This document shows positions 11,033-22,340 of a stretch of DNA of 61,018 nucleotides, in pieces. The stretch covers positions 152,473 through 213,490 of the forward strand of contig KN834842.1 in assembly GCA_000827265.1 (NCBI GenBank). Direction: 5' to 3'. The notes under the pieces were generated by a model, which did not search any database, was not told the origin of the DNA, and was given only the letters and a program-made list of their open reading frames with translations. This DNA is from Collybiopsis luxurians FD-317 M1 (Eukaryota > Basidiomycota > Agaricomycetes > Agaricales > Omphalotaceae). Each line of letters starts with the position of its first letter. Within the stretch, counting starts at the first letter, position 1. A program made the translations under genes and the position numbers.

Positions 11033-11632
11033 TCAATGCAAGTTGCCGTAGCAACGCGGATGTTTGAAGCGCCTTGTTGAGCGAGAAGCCATAGGAGGAA
11101 GAAGAGAGGGTACTCGGCATTTTTTAGGTGGCCAATGCAAATATTTACTCATGCCCTCACTGGCTTTAGTACTGGAGTAGTGCGCCGTGTACTCTAGTAT
11201 GATATTGCTAGCACTTACATATATTGAGCAGTCGTGCAACTTGTTACCATGCAAGTGCCAGTCACTAGACGGGACTGGACTATCTTGGGTATATTGTCCA
11301 GTGAAAATGTCAACTTCATTATATGATATGTCGGCATGAATTTCATTCGAGAAACTTAGGGGATTCAAGCACCATTTCATGAGAAACAAAAGCCAATTTT
11401 CACTTGTGATCTTTGTTCTATTTCTTGCGAAATAAGAAAAGTATTTCGCGGGCACTTTATGTCGCCCAGAGTCTTGGAAAAAGTACTGGGCAAGAAACTG
11501 GGGAAATTGATTACACAATCCCAGATCAATCTTTTGAGCCAAAAATCTATTCATTGATGTCCGGCACCTCATGATCTCAGTCTCCAAAAAGTCAGCTTCA
11601 ATAGACATATCAATCCAGGAGTATGTAATCAA
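11033..11632 (-). CDS. Hypothetical protein ORF, 199 codons
   Basis: An uninterrupted frame starts MITYSWIDMSIEADF. Its first 120 residues look protein-like, with LCNQFPQFLAQYFFQDSGRHK and VPAKYFSYFARNR. The block LAQYFFQDSGRHKVPAK recurs, with conservative changes, as ARYFYQDSGRHKAPAK on the plus strand at about 12418-12465, which argues that this segment once coded for protein in a dispersed family. I do not recognise the family. The last 40 residues look like noise, so the true 3' end may be earlier or the copy may be truncated. Confidence 0.4.
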   Translation of the reverse strand: MITYSWIDMSIEADFLETEIMRCRTSMNRFLAQKIDLGLCNQFPQFLAQYFFQDSGRHKVPAKYFSYFARNRTKITSENWLLFLMKWCLNPLSFSNEIHADISYNEVDIFTGQYTQDSPVPSSDWHLHGNKLHDCSIYVSASNIILEYTAHYSSTKASEGMSKYLHWPPKKCRVPSLLPPMASRSTRRFKHPRCYGNLH

Positions 11633-11703
11633 TGACCCTAGTTTCTTGCCCGGTTAGGTTGCTGTGAACAAGTCATCTTATACTAACATGTGTTAATTAA
11701 CAT

Positions 11704-12390
11704 TGTTAATAACACGTTAATAACATGTTATTAACTCAGAGAACCAAAACACCATGTTAAAATGCATGAATAATTCAAATTATTTAATGATGCATCCTTG
11801 CAAACAGTCCATTCTTAAAGATACAGACTGCAGGATTCATGACCAATCCAAAAATAACTTGAAAAATAAGTACTGAAAAATTCCGGCAAGCAGTGTCAAG
11901 CAATACAGAGTGGATCACATTTCCCAATTTGCGAGAAACAGTGTTTGCAGTACTTGGCCCAAGGTCTGCTCAATAAGGAGAATACCAAGCCTTAACTCTC
12001 TTTTTACAAAATTTTGAAACTGACCAGTAGTTTCAAGAGTGCTAAGACAAAAGATGCCACAGAGAGCAAAGGTAGTACAAGGAACAAGGACAATGATGAG
12101 GGAGGGCATTGAACTGGACACTGGTGCAGGAGAATACAGCGACGCCGAACTTGAATCCCCAGATCAAGTTCAATTTAGGGCCAGCCATTCCTCTTCAACC
12201 TGTTTACCAAGAGATGGGTGATATGGCACAAATTTTGATCCAGTAGCGGTCAGATTTTGGGAGAATTTTGCAGCCCATTTCCGCTGTCAGGTAGGATTCA
12301 CTCGCACTTTTGTTAATAACATGTTAAAATATCGATTTTTCACTTGTTTATCATCATTTTCACATAAATGTTAATAGCGTGTTATTAACA
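11704..12390. mobile_element. Putative non-autonomous element with 13-bp terminal inverted repeats
   Basis: It starts TGTTAATAACACG (11704-11716) and ends with the exact reverse complement (12378-12390). GTTAATAACATG-like words are repeated just inside both ends (subterminal repeats). Length is 687 bp. No clear target-site duplication is visible (CAT on the left, GGG on the right). There is no transposase. Confidence 0.5.
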
Positions 12391-12411
12391 GGGCCGGGAG
12401 TTATTCACGGT

Positions 12412-12492
12412 ACCCTATGCCCGGTACTTTTACCAAGACTCTGGGCGACACAAAGCGCCCGCAAAATTACTGCGCCTTCGTCAGCCTTCTTC
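12412..12492 (+). pseudogene. Fragment of the unknown family seen at 11033-11632
   Basis: The frame GCC CGG TAC TTT TAC CAA encodes ARYFYQDSGRHKAPAK, then runs to a stop (RLRQPSS). It lies in inverted orientation to the related ORF, so a degraded inverted pair flanks the TIR element. Confidence 0.45.
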
Positions 12493-12714
12493 CTAATCCT
12501 TCTGCCGATAACAGTATATTTTAGCCAATAGTTTCGTCGCCGCCCCTCAGAATGTCTTTCGCTGTTCTGAGGGTACGTCTCTCTCACGTTCCGATTCATT
12601 TACCGTGCTTACATTACCTATAGTCCGTGTACTTACTTAGGACGTTAGATCTTACAATATCGCCCAAGATAGCTCAGTTCCGGCCTAGTGAGTTGAGTCC
12701 GAGTACTACAGACG

Positions 12715-14220
12715 TGGGAAAGTTGCATGACGTGTGGATGACAAATGGAATACGGGACAGCGCTTAAACGTTGCCGGCACTCTCTTGCATTTCTCTTTCG
12801 AGCGATCTCCGGACTTGATCCTTATTTTTTGGAAGCTTACCGGTACCATCCACATCATGTTTTGATTAACTCCTTGCATAACTCAAACACTATCCTTCTT
12901 CCAACTTCACTGCAAAACCCGTTCCTCTTTCTAGTTCACTGGCTTACGGAGCATCGACAATTCCTCATCGTCATCCTATCAAACACCAAATTCCCTATAG
13001 TATAACGCACACCACCATCCAAGCTCCAAGTCACCCTATCGCAAAGTAACAACACAGAACCATGGCCGATCCGGCACTCCGCGCCAAATCCGTGAACATC
13101 GTCACCCGCCACCCAAAAGTCAAAGTGACCCTCACCCCCGCCGAACCGTATTTCATCGCGGGAGGTGCATTACTGGCAGGATGGAGATGGAGTGTAGTGC
13201 CGATAAAGGGTTTGGGTTTGGGTTTATGATGTTTGAGCTGTTTGCTATTCAAGTGGGTGGGGGTGTTTTTTTATACATATCGCAGTCAGTTTACTACTTT
13301 TCCAGAACTTAATTATTTCACAAGCCCAGTCTGCCCGCACAACCTTCATCCACATCCGAGGTCACAACCTACCCCCCTCCAACGCCGTTCTCCCGTACTC
13401 TCCCCTCCCCTCTGCAGATGATCCATCCCTTCAACCAAATTACTATACAGCCCAAAGAGGACACAGTATGTTCCTCTTCCGCTTACCCCCCCATACGACA
13501 TCTCCGTCATCGTTCTTGTTCGGCGATGGGTTGGCGGAAGTCAGGTATGAAGTTCCCGCGAGCGTGGGTCTATCGAGTTGCAGATCAAGAATCGTTCTGC
13601 GAAAAAGGTACGGAGTGGCTTATTAGGAGTATCTTATACTGAGACTAATGATCTATTGGCAGAATACTAGCCTAACAATTTCCCTTAACCAAACTCTCCA
13701 TCTTGCCAAACTTCTGATGATGATCTTCCGCCGTTCGAGATTAACGATAGGGTGACGAGTGCGCCGTTTGAAGGATCGAGGATGGAGAAGAATTTGGGAG
13801 AACGGCAAGTGACTTGAATGGGGAGATCTGATTGTTGGCAAGGTCGGGTTGCCCCCATGGGTTCCGTCAAAGACGAATGATGTCGAATATAAGGGTAAGT
13901 ACAAAGGAGGGGTTTATGTTTCTACCGTTCGGAATTCGAGATTGTGTGCGGGGCATAGGGTTGGTGATGGAAAAGGTCGGTTGTTGATTCGTACCCCCTA
14001 CTTCCTTATTTATTTCGCTTTCGCTTGTTTCTTTTTTGCCTTTGCCACTCTTCCCAATCCTTCGCCTCTCTTTCCGTTATATCTTCCACCTCCCCTTCTC
14101 TTCCCCTTTTGTTCCATCCTTCTCGTTCCTTTCTACCCTCCCTACGTTCCCCTTATCCCATCGGCTCCCCGCCGGTGGCTGTGTTTTGACATTTAGTTTC
14201 GACACGGCTCAAAGAGGTCC
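12715..14220 (+). pseudogene. Arrestin-domain gene, promoter plus 5'-half fragment (copy III)
   Basis: Promoter sequence matching that of the intact gene begins near 12715 (GTGGGAAAGTTGCATGACGT). ATG at 13061 starts MADPALRAKS; the GGYITG block contains a deletion that breaks the frame. Exon 2 resembles the parent to about 13560 and has the same internal deletion as copy I (CCCGCGAGCGTGGGTCTATCG junction). Exon 3 starts near 13662 (AATACTAGCCTAACAATTTC) and degrades to KTNDVEYKGKYKGGVYVSTVRN, also found in copy I, then the parent's third-intron start (GGTCGGTTGTTGATTCG near 13977). No arrestin C domain. Confidence 0.8.
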
Positions 14221-14235
14221 TCGTAAGTACCTCTT

Positions 14236-14583
14236 TCACTCATCGCTATCTATGATCTCCCTATTACTAGTATTGTTACAATATGGGTAGTTTTTATGAG
14301 CTAGGTACTCGTCGACAGCATTCTTGCACCCTGTAGTCAAGCTGTAGTGTATGCCAACCACACTCGCACACCTTTGCCTGTGCTGCTCAATCTCTAAAAT
14401 CCTCTCGTCGTCGTTCTTCTTCGCCCTCCCGCCAAATTTCTCCATACCTAGATTGTTATGACTCAGCTGCAAAGGAGGACCTAAACAACGATGGCGTCCC
14501 ACCTGAATAGGAAGGCGATGCGCATGACGATGATGAGTCCAATTTAGGCCTAAAAGAACATCAACGTTGTCAAACTGATTCAC
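14236..14583 (-). CDS. Hypothetical ORF, 115 codons, unrecognised
   Basis: An open frame starting MNQFDNVDVLLGLNW lies between arrestin copy III and the shared repeat. It has a mildly protein-like composition (a charged block FGGRAKKNDDERILEIEQ) but no motif I recognise. It may be an insertion that separates copy III from its repeat, since copy I lacks it. Confidence 0.25.
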   Translation of the reverse strand: MNQFDNVDVLLGLNWTHHRHAHRLPIQVGRHRCLGPPLQLSHNNLGMEKFGGRAKKNDDERILEIEQHRQRCASVVGIHYSLTTGCKNAVDEYLAHKNYPYCNNTSNREIIDSDE

Positions 14584-14756
14584 TTCAAGACATCCAACAC
14601 TAAGATGGATTACCAGAATGGATCATAACCTGAACACGACTGTCGCCGGCACGCTCGCTTGACAGTTCTGAAATCAGATGATGAGGACGAGGCAGTTAAC
14701 CGGGTCAGCAAGTGTCCGGCTGTCTCTCACATTACTAGCGGGCCCGGAAAGCGAGC

Positions 14757-15060
14757 AAAACATTTCCAGGTGCGATTTCTGCATATCCCTTTCTTTGCGG
14801 CCAATGCAAGCTTTTGGGTCCTCAATTATTGCTCGTTTCGATATATACTCTTGCTGTACTCACTCGGACTTTGTTACGTTGCTCGCTTGCTATCTGCTTG
14901 CACTTTCTTGCTGCTCTGCTTACTTGCTACCAGTTTGGACTTTGTTGTCTTTTGCCGCTATTCGATATACTGTACTCAAATCTATTAATAAGGTCTCCTA
15001 GTGTATGTAGATCGTAGTACTAGTACGTAAATTGTTATCCAGTACCTATCTTCAAATTGA
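14757..15060 (+). repeat. Shared repeat, copy 2 (partner 7440-7690)
   Basis: Same content and order as 7440-7690, with a roughly 20-bp insertion near 14905 (TGCACTTTCTTGCTGCTC). It is followed by a remnant, ATTGTCATCGTTCGTAAG near 15063, of the GH3 fragment that is longer behind copy I. Confidence 0.65.
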
Positions 15061-15962
15061 CCATTGTCATCGTTCGTAAGAAGGGATAGAGAATCCTCGT
15101 CATATGTGAAGATCCTCGTAAGCTGTGATAAGGGCATTTTACCCTCAATAGTCTGTGATCTTGCCTAAATTCTGTGATAAGCATCCAAACCCACAATCAT
15201 TCATTTGTCACAATGACAGCAGAATGCTCACGCACGACAGGAGATGGTCCCTTACAGTCTTCTTTACATCACTTATCTGATTTGGAACGCTCACACCTTC
15301 ATTTCAGGAGAGTCTCCCAGTTGTAATAGAGTATAAATATGAGGACCGACCGGCGACGCTGAACATCACCAAAATGTCCCAAACTTTATATTCGGTAGAT
15401 AAAGTTGGGAAATTGGGACTCGCAGTATTATGCTTCAGGAACGGTAGTTAAACAATGTTGGATTAGGCAGATGGAAACCCATTGAATCGTTTCATTCGAG
15501 ATTTGTGATCAGCACATCCAATTTTGTAAGCGGATGTGACAAGCTTGTTGGAAAGTTACTCTGTTTGCTGTGAATTGGACAGTAGTTCGATGGAATACAG
15601 GGGATCGAATAACCGCTCAAGGAACGTAATTCTACCTTTCATTTTGTTTCCAAAGCTACAGATCTTTCAATCATGCAGAAAATGATATGCAATTTCATGG
15701 AATGATTTGAAAGGAAACATGGAATGAAATGGCAACTACCCCTCAGCAAGACCTGTTAACGACACATTTTCCTCACTGTATCCACGATCTTCCATGTCGT
15801 CTCTAAAGCTACAGATCTTTCCATGGCAAAGAAAAATGATATTCTGAGCGCATGGAATGATACTACGATCGTCGATGCGATAGTGCTACCCGGCGTGGCC
15901 TTGACTTTGTAGGAAATCTAGCAGGTCATTAGCATCTGAGATCATTTAATGAATATAAATAT
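15061..15962. other. No gene seen; upstream of a seven-helix gene
   Basis: CATGGAATG and CTACAGATCTTTC words recur near 15655-15860, suggesting an internal partial duplication (CTACAGATCTTTCAATCATG at 15656 against CTACAGATCTTTCCATGG at 15809). Nothing coding is recognised. Confidence 0.4.
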
Positions 15963-17326
15963 ATGAGCTCCAGCGACAGTGTATCTCCCATATTTCTCAT
16001 GACTTCAAAAGAGCTGGAAGTAATCGCACATTACGCCTTTAGCGATTACGCTCTCACCATAGAATTAATACCGCAATTCCTTGCCTGTGGAACGTGTGGG
16101 CTATTATCGCTCAATTTATTTCATTCCGCTTCTCAAGCTAATTGGATTTCTTCCTTTAGGCATAATCCTTCCAATGATATTCATTGCTACTTACTCAATA
16201 ATGTATGCACTGGCAGAAGGGCTCCTTCACTTCTCAATTGACGTGCTTTCTTCATTTTGGCTTCTTACCAGAATCAGGCCCTGGAAGCGCTCCCATATTA
16301 TACACCTTCTTTGCCTGGGCATCTCATTTATCTCCCTGATCTCACAGGTCATCTATGACGCAGCTTTTATCTTGATTTCCAAGTGGCTACTCTTTCCAGA
16401 ATTCGTAGAGCCACAGTTGCAGATTGAAGCCAATAACCAGTTTGAAAAGGTCAATTTATTTTCTGCTGTGGTCTTGGCGGCAATTGTGCTTTCTGTGCGT
16501 TATATTCATTCATTTTTTATCAATGGCTGAACTCCTGTTTCAACTCCTATCCAGATACTCTTAAGCGATCTTGTTGTTGTGTGGAGAGCGTGGATGTTAT
16601 TTCAATCTACTAGGTTTTCAAGATTCACCCTTGCCTTCCTTATGTTTATTGATATTGGTGCGTACATAGTAGGCAAGTTTTGATTTGGACACATTCATTG
16701 ATACCACGTAGGGGTCAATTTTGCTTCATATTTCTCTCAAGCGGATGAGGATGCCCACAATACCAACCTATCAAATATTTCTGGAAACCTGAACTGGATA
16801 GCATACCTTCTTTCCTTAGTCGTTCACCTATCAGCAACAGGTTTAATCGCGTGGAAAGCTTGGCAAGTGACCTCAAGTACAATTGCCATCTCCTTACACT
16901 TAGTAATTTCTTGCAGGAATCACCGTCAGTTCATGGCAGAAGCTGGCATCTGTCAACGGACAAGGGTTCAGAATATCCTGCTTCTGCTGATTGAGTCTGG
17001 TGCTATATATTGTTTAATGCAGGCAGCTAACATTGGATGCTGGTTATATGGCCGGTACGGATCATACAGCCATGCAGCTGATATAATCACCACAACAGTA
17101 AATCAAATGTCTGATCTTTGCGTTGTAAGTGTTCTTCTGCAAGTTCAACGGACTCATATTAATGAATCTCTTCAAGGGATCGTATCCAGTGACAGTCATA
17201 CTATTGATCAACATGGATGCCTCTCCTGTGAATGACACCTCTCATATGACTCAGTGGCAGAGTATGGTGGCAGACAGTAGGGAGGACCATGATGTATCCT
17301 GTCATACCCTAGAAGGGCGACTTTAG
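15963..17326 (+). CDS. Seven-transmembrane fungal family protein (copy D), intact
   Basis: Six exons give 359 codons plus stop with every phase consistent: 15963-16095, 16160-16494, 16555-16657, 16712-16862, 16917-17124 and 17177-17326. The protein starts MSSSDSVSPIF. Hydrophobic segments give about seven helices: residues about 25-55, 90-120, 135-165 (ending SDLVVVWRAWML), 175-200, 220-243 (SATGLIAWKAW), 255-285 (NILLLLIESGAIYC) and 300-330 (SYPVTVILLI), with a hydrophilic C-terminal tail. Intron 4 has a GC donor (GCAAGT at 16863), where the paralogues have GT. The family is expanded in mushroom-forming fungi and has no assigned function that I know; a receptor-like role is only inference from topology. 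Confidence 0.85.
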
Positions 17327-18116
17327 TATAGATACACAATTGTTAGTGCCTGGAGCCTGAATTGACCCTTAGTATGAGTATGCTGTGGACTGTGGTAGGG
17401 TTGAGGTACAGCTTCCGTTACTGCCGACAGGACCTTAAATGTAGCCGCCACTGCCAAGCCTTTGCTTTGGCATTTCCTTTTTTGTGTACTTTACTTTTCA
17501 TGTACTTTACTGCTCACTTACGTACACTTACATTCATACGGACATATACAGACATACCGAATTTGTTAATAGAACTTTGTCGTGTTCAGTCTCGCGTGAA
17601 TTGTAAGATATTACTGTATCTACACTCAAAGCTACCAAAAGCCTAGGAAGAGCTCTTAACCACTGTAGCAGTTACATTAAACCTTGTTTAAAGAGCAATT
17701 TGAGGTATATCCTCCCCGAGAACCATCACGTTCAGTTGGATGCCTCCACGAGCGGCAGTGTCTCGGCCCTCAAGTGCATTAGGGAAAGTTTACCAAGGAA
17801 GCAGATAAAACTCGGAGTCGCTCCTCCAGTACTTATTTTTTTCGGTGAGGGGAGGTTGTACGGTAACAGTTTTAGCCATCTAGTCAAAAGTCCAGTTTCT
17901 TTTCCCACATATGTCCGTAGCTGTGGATGGCACTCCGCCACCTTCAACACTCCTTAGTCCATCAATGCCAGGGCTTGAGCTAGTTGGTCCTAGTTGTAAT
18001 TTTTGAGTACAAGTAAGTCTGTAAGCCGTCTCTGTTTATAGACCGTATACGGGTTCCGTATCTTAATCTGGTCATCAAGCGCACGGTCCGGGCACAGTCA
18101 TCACAACTAACCTATT
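17327..18116. other. No gene recognised
   Basis: An 85-codon frame (17700-17957) overlaps an open frame on the other strand and shows no motif. The rest is intergenic-looking. Confidence 0.35.
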
Positions 18117-18343
18117 ACGAGTGCATGGAATGTAATGGAATGCCGAGTTTTTGTGGTTGAGAATTCCGTGCCTGATCCTTGACAGGCAATTTTATATTAG
18201 CCTCATAATATTGATGACTCACATGGAATGGAGAAATATATTATAGGCCAGGCCACAAGGGTGGCAGCGGCAGCGGCGAGTCACAGGGCACGAGTAACCA
18301 CCACGCGGCAGCGTTGGCCCACTACCACCGGCAGGGACTCAAG
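18117..18343 (+). repeat. Direct repeat, copy 1 (partner 19571-19895)
   Basis: Shares TACGAGTGCATGGAAT, AATGCCGAGTTTTTG, GAATTCCGTGCCTGATCC, GACAGGCAATTTT, CTCATAATATTGAT and, at the end, CACGCGGCAGCGTTGGCCCA with GGCAGGG(A/T)CTCAAG. The two copies flank about 1.2 kb in the same orientation. Confidence 0.7.
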
Positions 18344-19570
18344 TTTATATTACTGGATAGTCCTCCTTCACCAGTTCAAGTTTCAGGCCTTCCTATGAAT
18401 GTGGTCCTATTGACAAGAAGAGAAAGTGTTGGCTATATATACCTTCCTGATTATACCAGAATCTTCGTAAGTTCCAGTTTAAAAGTAGACATATTACCTG
18501 CCTTTGCTATGATTTGGCATTTGCATCTCAAGGTCAAAGTCTGACAGTCAATGGAACTGACACTGCATGCAGGGATCTATAAGTTCGCATAAGAAATGCA
18601 AAACTTATAGAAAACTAACTAATTATGGAAGTTCCCAGACTTATTATACTTATAAAACTTATGTGGACTAGACCAATAGAGATAATCCATAAATTGATTA
18701 TAAAATGTTCAATGAGTCCGGAAACTTATGCTTTTGGCACAATCAATTTGTTTTTCATAAGGTCTGCATTTCTCACACAAAATTACAGGTCCTTGCATCT
18801 ACCATTGAACAGCCAAAAAATCAAAACATAACCAATCAGCCATACCCAGTGCTTCACAACTATCAGCTGCAGTACACTCCTCAGACCAGACCTCAACTTG
18901 CTTACCCCCTTACATCCTCTCACCAAAATGGCCTACCATTGCCTCATATGCTCACATTGTCAGCATCTCTGCCTGCATTATCTTCTAGCCTCTCACATTC
19001 ACTCAATTTACCCATGGGTATCAAGTGGTCAAATAATAGTTGCACTTTTGTTTCAGTCTTTGTAATTCTGTGACATATCTGGTAAAATAGTCTATAAATA
19101 TTTTAGTATCATGCTCTTCCTAACATCTTTCAAGATTTTTATTGGTTTATGTCTTTGCATGATGACCTAATTCCACACATATGTTTCCTGACTGTTCATA
19201 TTTTGAATTGTAACAGTATAGAAATATTCAAAATATACTGATATATAACTTTCATACATTGAGAACAATTCAACTACAAACAAGAAGTTCAATCAAGTTA
19301 GATTGAAGTTTGATGACTTGCATTTTCCAGGTTGCAAACCTAGTTTGGCTTCAATGATTTGTAGAAAAGTATCTCTCCTACAAGCCTATTAGTTTTCAAA
19401 GAAAACATACATCATACTTTTCACTATCACCTTCATCGTTGTAAGTAAGTAAAAGCAGATGATGAACAGAAGGAGCGTCTTACATAGTCAGAAACATTGG
19501 AACCGGAAATAAGATTAAAGCTTTTGGAGTCAGGCTAAATGGTGCATCAGAAGCTCTGTTCGAGGATGCC
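18344..19570. other. AT-rich spacer between two direct repeats; no gene seen
   Basis: Short frames (18625-19073) have no family signature. The position between direct repeats is compatible with the remains of a small non-autonomous element, but no primer site or polypurine tract is clear. Confidence 0.35.
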
Positions 19571-19895
19571 AGGTTACGAGTGCATGGAATTCGGAAATGG
19601 AATGCCGAGTTTTTGAGGTGGGGAATTCCGTGCCTGATCCTAGACAGGCAATTTTGTAATAGTCTCATAATATTGATTACTCAAAACTAAATGGTGGATA
19701 TGGTATGACTGTCATGGGATTATATTGCAATTGAAATTCCAAGGCTTTCGCGGCATTTGAACTAAGCTACATTAGGGCGGCATTCCATTTTGTGATGTCA
19801 TACAACCTGTGAGGATAACATTAGTATGAAGGTGCAGGGCACGAGTACCTGCCACGCGGCAGCGTTGGCCCATTACCAACGGCAGGGTCTCAAGT
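19571..19895 (+). repeat. Direct repeat, copy 2 (partner 18117-18343)
   Basis: Same blocks as copy 1, but about 100 bp longer because of unmatched sequence between the CTCATAATATTGAT block and the GGCACGAGTACC block (about 19680-19830). Confidence 0.65.
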
Positions 19896-20115
19896 GACTG
19901 GAATAGCGGTTTCCCATTCTTAGCTTTTATCCACGATCCCTTCTCACTTCCTTATCCGATCGCCAAATTTTTTGGAGTTCTTGTAAATGGGAATACGCAG
20001 ATCCAGTGCAACCTTGCAACACCCTGTCATTCTGAATTCACCAAGACCGGGTGGACAAGTTCTAAGTTAAATTTGAAACTGTTCCGCAAATGGGGGTCAC
20101 TCAATACAAGATTTA

Positions 20116-21644
20116 CTACACGTCTTCCTGAGGATGACCCCATATAATCTTTCCAGAGGGGATTAAGGGTGAAAGGGTGACGCCGCCTGTGGTGAAGTCC
20201 TGCCTGTGACCATCCCGGTCACCATCAATTTCGGATACTCCACTCCCAATAGAAATTGTAGAACGATGCTCAAAGTGTATGGTAGAGGTGAGCTCCTCTG
20301 TGGTGACATGGAAACCAGTCTGGTCGACCCCAGAGGCAAATGCTCTAACGGTTCTATCAAGCGTTTGATTACTAGTAACCAAAAGAAGGACTGCGACTGG
20401 ATAAAGTCCCTATATGTTAAGTCCAATATCAACTTTGTAATGTGTAACAAAGAGTTTCCATCCACATACCGCCAGCTGAGTGTTTACAGGTGTATAAATA
20501 TCACCCAGGGTTCCTTTATGATCTTTTAGAGGGATAAGTGAGAATGTAAATGCAGTGACCTGAAAATCGCATCGCGGTCAGGCCTAACCCCCACTGAATA
20601 CAGCTGCAAAAAGCATACGCAAGAAATAGTATACAGTATACCCGATTCAATGACAAGAGCGAACGTTTTCCCCGTCCTTGATCCTATGCCAACAGCAACA
20701 TTTTGAGTTCTCTGAAATTCACTCCGAACTTTCCTGAAAAGAGTGAGACATTAACGACCAGGTATCTAAGAACCGGAACCTTACTAACCACGCTTTAATC
20801 GAAACCAAAGATGTACTAGTGATGGAGTTGGTCAAGACAAAAAGCACTAGTGCTCCAATCTGTGCCACATTAATCCCTTGGGTAAGTCGGTCAAACAGTA
20901 ACCCATTTTCTGTGTTGATGATCATAAGAATGGTGCGAATGGCAACTGTGGTAATCACGGAGACTACATGTGGTAATAAAGCACTATTTTATTTATCTGT
21001 ATGAATGTCATAGCCAGGATACACACACCTGTACCAAGGCACAGCATCAACAAGCTTAATTTAAGAGCCTTTGTTCCATCAGCTGAGCAAAGCACCCAAG
21101 CACGCCAGATCACCACTCCATCGGTCAGGAGGTACTATTCAATCCCATATCAGTCCGGAAGAGCTCAAATATAGTGGCTGCACGCACGCACATTCACCGA
21201 CGTCATTGCGCTAAGTAAACAAGTAAAGCAGGTCGAGGAGCCAAGGTTGGGGTCAGCAGCCAAGAACCAAGCTTGGACTTCATTTATCGACGCATAGATC
21301 GAGGTTATCCAGGATGCTGTTGACTGTATGAACCTGAAAACAATCGTTCCAAATAATACTTTGCGGGCTCTTGTCGCAAGTCCTCGATGTCTAATATCTA
21401 GCTCAAAAATCTGTTGCATGGAAATTGGAGTACAAGAAAGACCCACAGCATAATATAGAATGAAACAGAAAGCAAGATTGTGTATATCCCTGACGATTAT
21501 TAAACTGTTAGTAGCTGTTGAGCTGGCGAGTAAATGAGTAGACCTGCCATATACAAATGTCTGCGGTAAAGTTGAAATAATGGTGTGAAATAGGAGCAGC
21601 GCATGCTCATGCTCCTCGTAATTTTCAGTACAGCTAAGAGCCAT
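20116..21644 (-). CDS. Seven-transmembrane fungal protein, distant paralogue (copy E), intact
   Basis: Eight exons keep frame throughout and give 375 codons: 21644-21548, 21489-21443, 21401-21198, 21134-21029, 20963-20789, 20733-20619, 20559-20470 and 20409-20116 (TAG). The protein starts MALSCTENYEEHEHALLLF. Landmarks are QTFVYGIYTILLSVSFYIMLW, FIQSTASWITSIYAS, YLLTDGVVIWRAWVL, VLTNSITSTSLVSIKAW, FALVIESGILYTISC and GLYPVAVLLLVTSNQTLD. About seven helices are followed by an acidic and threonine-rich tail. The intron after IKAW sits at the same place and phase as in copies B and D, so all descend from one gene. Intron 1 works only with a GC donor (GCAGGT at 21547), because the GT four bases later breaks the frame. 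Intron 2 (41 bp) is the least certain join. Function unknown. Confidence 0.75.
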
Positions 21645-22300
21645 CGCAACCAGGCGAAAGAAGAGCAAAAAGGAGTGGAAGAACAGCACAGCACTCCACC
21701 GAAAGCACGTTCACGGTGTGGATAAAGGGCAGTAACTTTGTGTCGACAATATGAAGGAAGAAAAGTAGCGTAGTGCTTGACTGGTCACTGGTCCGACTCT
21801 TTAGATAGAAATGCAATTAAAGCTGTGCTTCGAAAGATTTCAAATTTGATGCAAGAATGAATACTGGAAACTGCTAGAATTTCAACACCGACATCATTGT
21901 TGTTGATCCACAAGTGGATTGATTGAAATAAACAGACAGCCCATCAGCGCTCTTAGAATTTCTTTCTTGGATCTCGGTTAGGCTAGAGCGCAGTGCTGTT
22001 CTGGCAAAACAGGAAAATGTTGAATGACTTCGTGCACCCAACGACCTGATTTGAAGTGGAGTTATATCTATATGTCATCACTTACAAGTACATAGCCGAA
22101 TACGCTGGTCTACCAGGGGCCAATCGGTGCTTGGGATTCGCCATTGAGACAGCACTTCTAGATTTGGTGCCATATCCAGAACTGCACCGAAGAATTTTGA
22201 GATTATAAACCGAGGAGATGCAAGTGCGATGCATAGCATAGATGACATAGTTATTCATCAGCGGTACAGATTCGCTTCAGGCAGCCCCCCTCATATATCA
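21645..22300. other. Upstream region of copy E; no other gene seen
   Basis: A short minus-strand frame (21816-21634) overlaps the start of copy E in a different frame and is probably chance. Nothing else is recognised. Confidence 0.35.
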
Positions 22301-22340
22301 AGTTAGGTAGATCTTGGGCCCCACATTGATCTACCTAACT
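22301..22340. repeat. Perfect 13-bp inverted repeat hairpin
   Basis: AGTTAGGTAGATC (22301-22313) and GATCTACCTAACT (22328-22340) are exact reverse complements around a 14-nt loop rich in G and C. It could mark the end of a foldback element; no partner end was found. Confidence 0.6.

Noticed and set aside
17700..17957. Open frames on both strands as a gene
   Set aside because: No motif, no splice context, and both strands equally open.
21500..21816. Frames starting at 21816 and 21694 as alternative starts of copy E
   Set aside because: They do not join in phase with the FVYGIYTILL exon; the ATG at 21644 does.
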